Shown one piece after another: positions 7,302-10,388 of a stretch of 10,388 nt of DNA. Location: assembly GCA_030668065.1 (NCBI GenBank), contig DAOUUS010000035.1, forward strand, positions 1 through 10,388. The letters run 5' to 3'. This DNA comes from Candidatus Methanophagales archaeon (GTDB lineage: Archaea > Halobacteriota > Syntropharchaeia > Alkanophagales > Methanospirareceae). Each line of letters begins with the position of its first letter. The stretch's first letter is position 1. The position numbers and the translations under genes are program-made. The notes under the pieces are model-generated. The model did no database searches and was not told the DNA's origin. It saw only the letters and a program-made list of their open reading frames with translations.

Positions 7302-7516
7302 CCGGGGAAACTCGCAAATATTAATTTACCAGAACTGTATCATTTTCCAATGATTTTTAGGCAGATTAACGCTGATTAACATGGATTTAAAGTAGTGTAG
7401 TTTTTTGATTCAACCCGTAAAGCGCAATAATCAGGACAGTACCGTCTGTGTAAATCGGTGAAATCTGTGTCTATGATTTTTACCAAAATGGGTAAACTAT
7501 TTACTGAGTTCCCCGG
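7302..7516. repeat. Imperfect inverted repeat bounding a ~215-bp element
   Basis: The left arm (7302-7331, starting CCGGGGAAACTCG and ending ATTTACCA) matches the reverse complement of the right arm (7489-7516, starting TGGGTAAACTATTTAC and ending GAGTTCCCCGG), with a few substitutions and small gaps. The interval between them contains the C/D repeat pair but no ORF of note. The decamer ATGATTTTTA occurs just inside the interval on each side, at 7350-7359 and 7473-7482. The size and inverted ends resemble a non-autonomous mobile element, but I could not identify a clear target-site duplication. It lies in a gap between convergent genes, where insertions are tolerated. Confidence 0.5.
7361..7475. 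repeat. 10-bp-periodic repeat pair C/D, opposite orientations
   Basis: Positions 7361-7390 contain three exactly phased units: GCAGATTAAC, GCTGATTAAC, ATGGATTTAA. Positions 7444-7472 carry the motif on the opposite strand (GTCTGTGTAAATCGGTGAAA, then TCTGTGTC). GATTAACGCTGATTAAC at 7364-7380 is a perfect 17-bp inverted copy of 7263-7279 in the A/B pair. So the whole 250-bp cluster has four related arms in alternating orientation. Similar ATCTGTG/GATTAACG decamer runs recur in many environmental genomes, to my recollection, and their function is unknown. Confidence 0.8.
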
Positions 7517-7525
7517 AACCCATTG

Positions 7526-7540
7526 CGGGGGTGATAACCC
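7526..7540 (-). terminator. GC hairpin just 3' of the geranylgeranyl reductase gene
   Basis: Six bases past the stop of the minus-strand reductase gene is a short hairpin with a GGGG/CCCC stem and a small loop. A second, GTTCC-CC-GGAAC (7508-7519), follows. Archaeal termination depends mostly on T-runs, and only weak T-runs follow on this strand, so the hairpins may instead protect the 3' end. Confidence 0.3.
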
Positions 7541-7545
7541 CTATT

Positions 7546-8706
7546 TTATTTGGACGACACCAGCGCCTTTAGCATGAAATACGGCACGCGAGGAACGAGC
7601 CACCTTATGTACGCTTTGTAATCCATTCTGCCGGCAACAATCTCTAGCCACTCGTCTAAAATGCTTTTGTTAGACGAAAGGAGTCTAAAGAAGATCTCAG
7701 GATAGTTATTCACTAATCTGGTCAATCTTAATGAATACTCCAAATTAGCGCCAAACTGTTTATAACATAATCTTTTATAGGAATCCAAAGCCGATTTCGA
7801 GTAATCTTCGTTCTCGTATGATTCTACAACTCTCTCTGCTGCTAATTTCCCTGAGATAAACGCATATTTTATTCCTTCTCCATAGAACGGGTCAACAAAG
7901 CCCGCGGCATCGCCGACCAGAATTAATCTATCCGAGCATACTTCTCGTTCATAGCCGCCAGAAGGAATTAGGTGTGCATGCGTGACGACATCGGTGCGAA
8001 ATCCTAACTTTTCAAGGAACTGCATAAATATCTTCCGGGGGCTCTTCATGCTTGGAAGGATTCCCGCAACACCCACAGAAAAATGCTTCGCCTTAGGAAA
8101 TACCCACCCGTAACATGATTTAGTGAGCCCGTAATGAATATCAATAGCATTTTCTATGTACTCATCAACTTCTTCATTAGTAGCCGGTATGTCCGCTGCA
8201 ATGCAAAGTCCCAGCTCGTTGGGCTTATAAGAGTCGCGAACATGCTTTGAAACTATACTATTAACACCATCCGCGCCGATAACTACCTTTGCATTGTACT
8301 TTTCTTTCGTGGTTTCCACAACTACCTTTGACGGTTCTGGTTTTATAGATGTTGCTTTTTCGCCTTCCTGGAGTACAACACCTGCATCCACTGCTTTTGA
8401 CACGATGTAGGCATCAAAGTTATCGCGTGATACGAGTATTGCCAACCGCGAACTCGTTTTTAGTTCTATTTGGTGATCTTTAAAATGAACCCGTACACCA
8501 TAGCATTCTCGCTCTATCAACTCCTTTTCAATTCCAAAATCCAAGTGCGATAGTGCGCTCGTGGACACTCCACCGCCACAGAGTTTGAACCGGGGGATAA
8601 CGGCCTTCTCTAAAAGTAGCGTACTAAGTCCTTTCTCCGCACAAGTTTTACTTGCTATCGCGCCGGCAGGACCTGCGCCTACTATTATCACATCGTACTG
8701 TAGCAT
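7546..8706 (-). CDS. Geranylgeranyl reductase family flavoprotein (archaeal membrane-lipid saturation)
   Basis: This 386-residue FAD enzyme probably reduces double bonds of geranylgeranyl chains in archaeal ether lipids, acting at the inner face of the membrane. The N-terminal Rossmann motif is VIIVGAGPAGAIAS (6-19), with E33 expected to bind the FAD ribose. The cysteine-glycine motif PRFKLCGGGVS lies at 38-48, and C43 is the cysteine conserved in the family. The second FAD motif is VGDAAGFVDPFYGEGIKYA (264-282). The substrate-side motif YxWxFP is present as YGWVFP (199-204). Length matches the usual 380-410. The ATG at 8706 has GAG directly in front. A 70-bp gap containing a TATTATAATA box separates it from the upstream DUF116 gene, so it may have its own promoter. 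Archaeal genomes often hold several paralogues, so the precise substrate (phospholipid or quinone side chain) is not decided. Confidence 0.9.
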   Translation of the reverse strand: MLQYDVIIVGAGPAGAIASKTCAEKGLSTLLLEKAVIPRFKLCGGGVSTSALSHLDFGIEKELIERECYGVRVHFKDHQIELKTSSRLAILVSRDNFDAYIVSKAVDAGVVLQEGEKATSIKPEPSKVVVETTKEKYNAKVVIGADGVNSIVSKHVRDSYKPNELGLCIAADIPATNEEVDEYIENAIDIHYGLTKSCYGWVFPKAKHFSVGVAGILPSMKSPRKIFMQFLEKLGFRTDVVTHAHLIPSGGYEREVCSDRLILVGDAAGFVDPFYGEGIKYAFISGKLAAERVVESYENEDYSKSALDSYKRLCYKQFGANLEYSLRLTRLVNNYPEIFFRLLSSNKSILDEWLEIVAGRMDYKAYIRWLVPRVPYFMLKALVSSK

Positions 8707-8763
8707 CTCTTTTTTATGGTGATGCGAGATATTCGCGTTGTGTGTGCATAATAGTGTTTTTGC

Positions 8764-8773
8764 TATTATAATA
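8764..8773 (-). promoter_or_regulatory. Candidate box A of the geranylgeranyl reductase gene
   Basis: The palindrome TATTATAATA begins within the short gap after the DUF116 stop and about 60 bp before the reductase ATG, implying a leader of roughly 35 nt. The same 10 bases occur at 5521-5530 before the argH unit, and the match extends to ATTATAATATT. Confidence 0.35.
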
Positions 8774-8776
8774 TTC

Positions 8777-9421
8777 TCAACAACGATAAAACAGCATTTC
8801 TTTCAGTTCTGACCAATTCACTTCGGTCATCACACACCCGGTCTTTGAGAGCACCATGCCCACCATTGGCACACCTTTTGATGTAACTGATCGCATTGCT
8901 TCGTAAAGGTCACAGTGGCATGCAACGCTCATTGCCGCCATAGGCCGTTTATCTCGTATCGCACGCTTAACGAATTCACCACCCGGAGCTATGCAAATAC
9001 TTATACCACGTTCATCACACTTAGTTTTGATGTCCGCAATGCCACATTTACCACACGCTTTGCAAATTATACCTTCTTGCGGTGAGGTCTTTGCCGGACA
9101 TTCAAGGTTGCGGAGGCACTGAGGCAGGAACAATATTCGCTTATTCATTGGCGTCTTACCATACGTATCTTTGTAGATCGCATTAACCAGAGCAATGCCT
9201 ATCTCGTCAATGATTACCGGGTTTATACTGAAGTACCCAAATAATAGCTTGGTGGGCTGATAAAAGAGGTTGAGCACAAATAGCGTGAACCGGGGAAACA
9301 GGACTCGTTTATAGACGACTAAACTTACAGCAACCAATATTATCACGACAACCACGATAACGAGGATTATAAAGAGTTCTCCTATTAGTTGGTACACAGA
9401 GGCAGGTATTGGGTCTATCAT
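8777..9421 (-). CDS. DUF116 membrane-anchored cysteine-rich protein, second copy
   Basis: The function is unknown. This 214-residue protein has one strong N-terminal membrane segment (about 14-37, GELFIILVIVVVVIILVAVS) and a weaker hydrophobic helix (about 45-64). The DUF116 domain follows, from about residue 95. Its cysteines lie at 102, 108, 120, 123, 126, 135, 168 and 196. The core reads PQC-x5-CPA-x10-C-x2-CGKCGIAD, followed by IAPGG (144-148). This pattern suggests a bound metal or iron-sulfur cluster, but that is inference. Compared with the first copy, the second half has drifted: VACHCDLYEAM in place of VACYPNLHEGM, and VPMVGMVLSKTGCVMTEVN in place of VPLTTYGCVNTTVD. It also carries extra cysteines at 143, 170 and 214. 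Its ATG overlaps the TGA of the upstream paralogue (ATGA), so translation is probably coupled, and a heteromeric pair is plausible. Confidence 0.9.
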   Translation of the reverse strand: MIDPIPASVYQLIGELFIILVIVVVVIILVAVSLVVYKRVLFPRFTLFVLNLFYQPTKLLFGYFSINPVIIDEIGIALVNAIYKDTYGKTPMNKRILFLPQCLRNLECPAKTSPQEGIICKACGKCGIADIKTKCDERGISICIAPGGEFVKRAIRDKRPMAAMSVACHCDLYEAMRSVTSKGVPMVGMVLSKTGCVMTEVNWSELKEMLFYRC

Positions 9422-10062
9422 TTTGACGTTTTCATTTTACATTTGTTTAATATCTCTTCTATGTCCACCGTGGTATTGACGCAGCCATAAGTTGTTAATG
9501 GCACGCCCTGTGTTGGTGTTCCCATAAGTTTTGCATTTAGCATTCCTTCATGCAGGTTTGGATAACAAGCGACACCTACTGCAGCTTTTGCGCGGCTGTG
9601 CATGAGAATGCGGCCCGTGAATGTGCCACCCGGTGATATATACATCCGGACACCAAGTTCTTTACAATTAGCGTTTAGTTCTGCAATTCCGCATTTACCA
9701 CAGTCCATACAATGGATCCCGTCCACCGGGTTAAGTTTAGCAGGACAGTCCGTGCTTCGGATGCACTGTGGGAGAAGCAGAACACGCTCTTCTAAGTCCG
9801 TAGCCACGAACTCGTGGTAGTTAATCGTGTTTCTTATCTCCACCGATACACGGTCTATCAGTGTAGGGTCGATCCGAAAGAACGAGAGCAGTCTGCGCAA
9901 CGGCTCGTAAAGCAAGCTTATTATGAACAACACGAGATTGGGGAATATTATCCGTTTTGTACGAATGATAAAGAAGCAAAAGAAGAGAGCTATTACTAAA
10001 AGAACTACAAACGCTATTGCTGCGAGTACTACTACTTTGCCTAAAGTTTCAACAACCGTCAT
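9418..10062 (-). CDS. DUF116 membrane-anchored cysteine-rich protein, first copy
   Basis: This is the upstream member of the tandem pair, also 214 residues. An N-terminal membrane segment spans about 9-33 (KVVVLAAIAFVVLLVIALFF) and is followed by a basic RTKR. A second hydrophobic stretch lies at 43-53. The DUF116 domain carries C100-x5-C106-x11-C118-x2-C121-x2-C124-x8-C133, then PGG (144-146), C166 and C194. All eight cysteines are shared with the second copy at a constant offset of two residues. GVACYPNLHEGM (163-174) and GVPLTTYGCVNTTVD (186-200) are close to the usual family form, so this copy seems the more conservative one. The ATG at 10062 is preceded by an AT-rich region without a clear Shine-Dalgarno site. 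Members occur widely in anaerobic archaea and bacteria; no biochemical role is known to me. Confidence 0.9.
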   Translation of the reverse strand: MTVVETLGKVVVLAAIAFVVLLVIALFFCFFIIRTKRIIFPNLVLFIISLLYEPLRRLLSFFRIDPTLIDRVSVEIRNTINYHEFVATDLEERVLLLPQCIRSTDCPAKLNPVDGIHCMDCGKCGIAELNANCKELGVRMYISPGGTFTGRILMHSRAKAAVGVACYPNLHEGMLNAKLMGTPTQGVPLTTYGCVNTTVDIEEILNKCKMKTSK

Positions 10063-10113
10063 ATTTTGTTAGATTTTTACAGGCGGCACAAAAACGTTTA
10101 GCCACGGGAAACG

Positions 10114-10130
10114 AAAAACGTCTTGTTTTT
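10114..10130 (-). terminator. Candidate terminator between the CBS-domain gene and the DUF116 pair
   Basis: AAAAAC-GTCTT-GTTTTT is a perfect 6-bp inverted repeat with a 5-base loop, 19 bp past the stop of the minus-strand CBS gene. Read on the minus strand it ends in a T5 run, and a second T5 run (ACGTTTTTG) follows at about 10089-10097. Both are suitable for archaeal T-run termination. If active, the DUF116 pair would need its own promoter in the remaining 40 or so bases. Confidence 0.4.
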
Positions 10131-10148
10131 AGCTTACTACTACAGTGT

Positions 10149-10388
10149 TTAATCTGCAAAAACGCTTATAATATCCCCTCTTGCTATTATACCTACCAAT
10201 TCTCCTTCAGAATCTATCACAGGCAGCCTGTTAAAATCGTGCTTGCGCATTAGCCGTGCCGCATCTGAGATGGAGTCGTCAGGAGAAATGGTAACCGTGT
10301 TTTTTGACATTACGTCCTTCACGTATCCCTCAAATAGCGTGTTTATCTCATCCGGGATCTTCTTTACCTTCTTCATGTAGCTGGACAT
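10149..10388 (-). CDS. CBS-domain protein (5' part outside window)
   Basis: The visible 79 residues end in one full CBS motif: VKDVMSKNTVTISPDDSIS (23-41), then DAARLMRKHDFNRLPVIDSE (42-61) and GELVGIIARGDIISVF (62-77). CBS modules normally act in pairs that bind adenine nucleotides or S-adenosylmethionine. The preceding segment YMKKVKKIPDEINTLFEGY resembles the linker between two such motifs. So the first CBS unit and true start probably lie beyond position 10388, and the ATG at the window edge is likely internal. The protein ends directly after the domain, with no fused effector at the C-terminus. Stand-alone two-CBS proteins are common in archaea, and their targets are mostly unknown. Confidence 0.85.
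   Translation of the reverse strand: MSSYMKKVKKIPDEINTLFEGYVKDVMSKNTVTISPDDSISDAARLMRKHDFNRLPVIDSEGELVGIIARGDIISVFAD

Noticed and set aside
7221..7475. CRISPR array
   Set aside because: The 10-bp units are contiguous, lack unique spacers and occur in both orientations; no cas gene is nearby.

Overview
This window looks like chromosomal DNA from an anaerobic euryarchaeon, probably near the methanogen, methane-oxidiser or alkane-oxidiser lineages (Methanomicrobia, ANME-1 or Syntrophoarchaeia-like). The case rests on an archaeal CbiS-type corrinoid salvage fusion, an archaeal/eukaryal-type isoleucyl-tRNA synthetase, a geranylgeranyl-reductase-family lipid enzyme, two membrane-anchored DUF116 cysteine proteins and short AT-rich box-A-like promoters with few strong Shine-Dalgarno sites. 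The exact lineage is inferred, not shown.

Layout. Positions 1-1349, minus strand: a probable two-gene operon with cbiS upstream and ruvC downstream; ruvC is cut by the window edge. Positions 1479-1901, plus: a RimI-like N-acetyltransferase, divergent from cbiS. Positions 1902-2376: no intact gene, but protein-like minus-strand fragments in two frames. Positions 2377-5343, plus: ileS. Positions 5344-5566: AT-rich spacer with another protein-like minus-strand fragment and promoter-like sequence for the next gene. Positions 5570-7146, plus: a 33-codon ORF that overlaps argH by ATGA, then argH. The short ORF ends in what looks like the missing first residues of argH in another frame. Positions 7147-7545: a 400-bp gap between convergent genes, filled with 10-bp-periodic repeats in both orientations and a longer imperfect inverted repeat. 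Positions 7546-10388, minus: a CBS-domain protein (5' end outside the window), two tandem paralogous DUF116 proteins of equal length joined by an ATGA overlap, and a geranylgeranyl-reductase-family flavoprotein.

Most genes are housekeeping: tRNA charging, arginine synthesis, cobamide salvage, recombination, lipid saturation and protein acetylation. I saw no defence system, CRISPR array, rRNA or tRNA. The points that merit a second look are the repeat cluster at 7221-7519, the displaced argH N-terminus, RuvC in an archaeal setting beside cbiS, the duplicated membrane-anchored DUF116 pair and the two decayed coding fragments.
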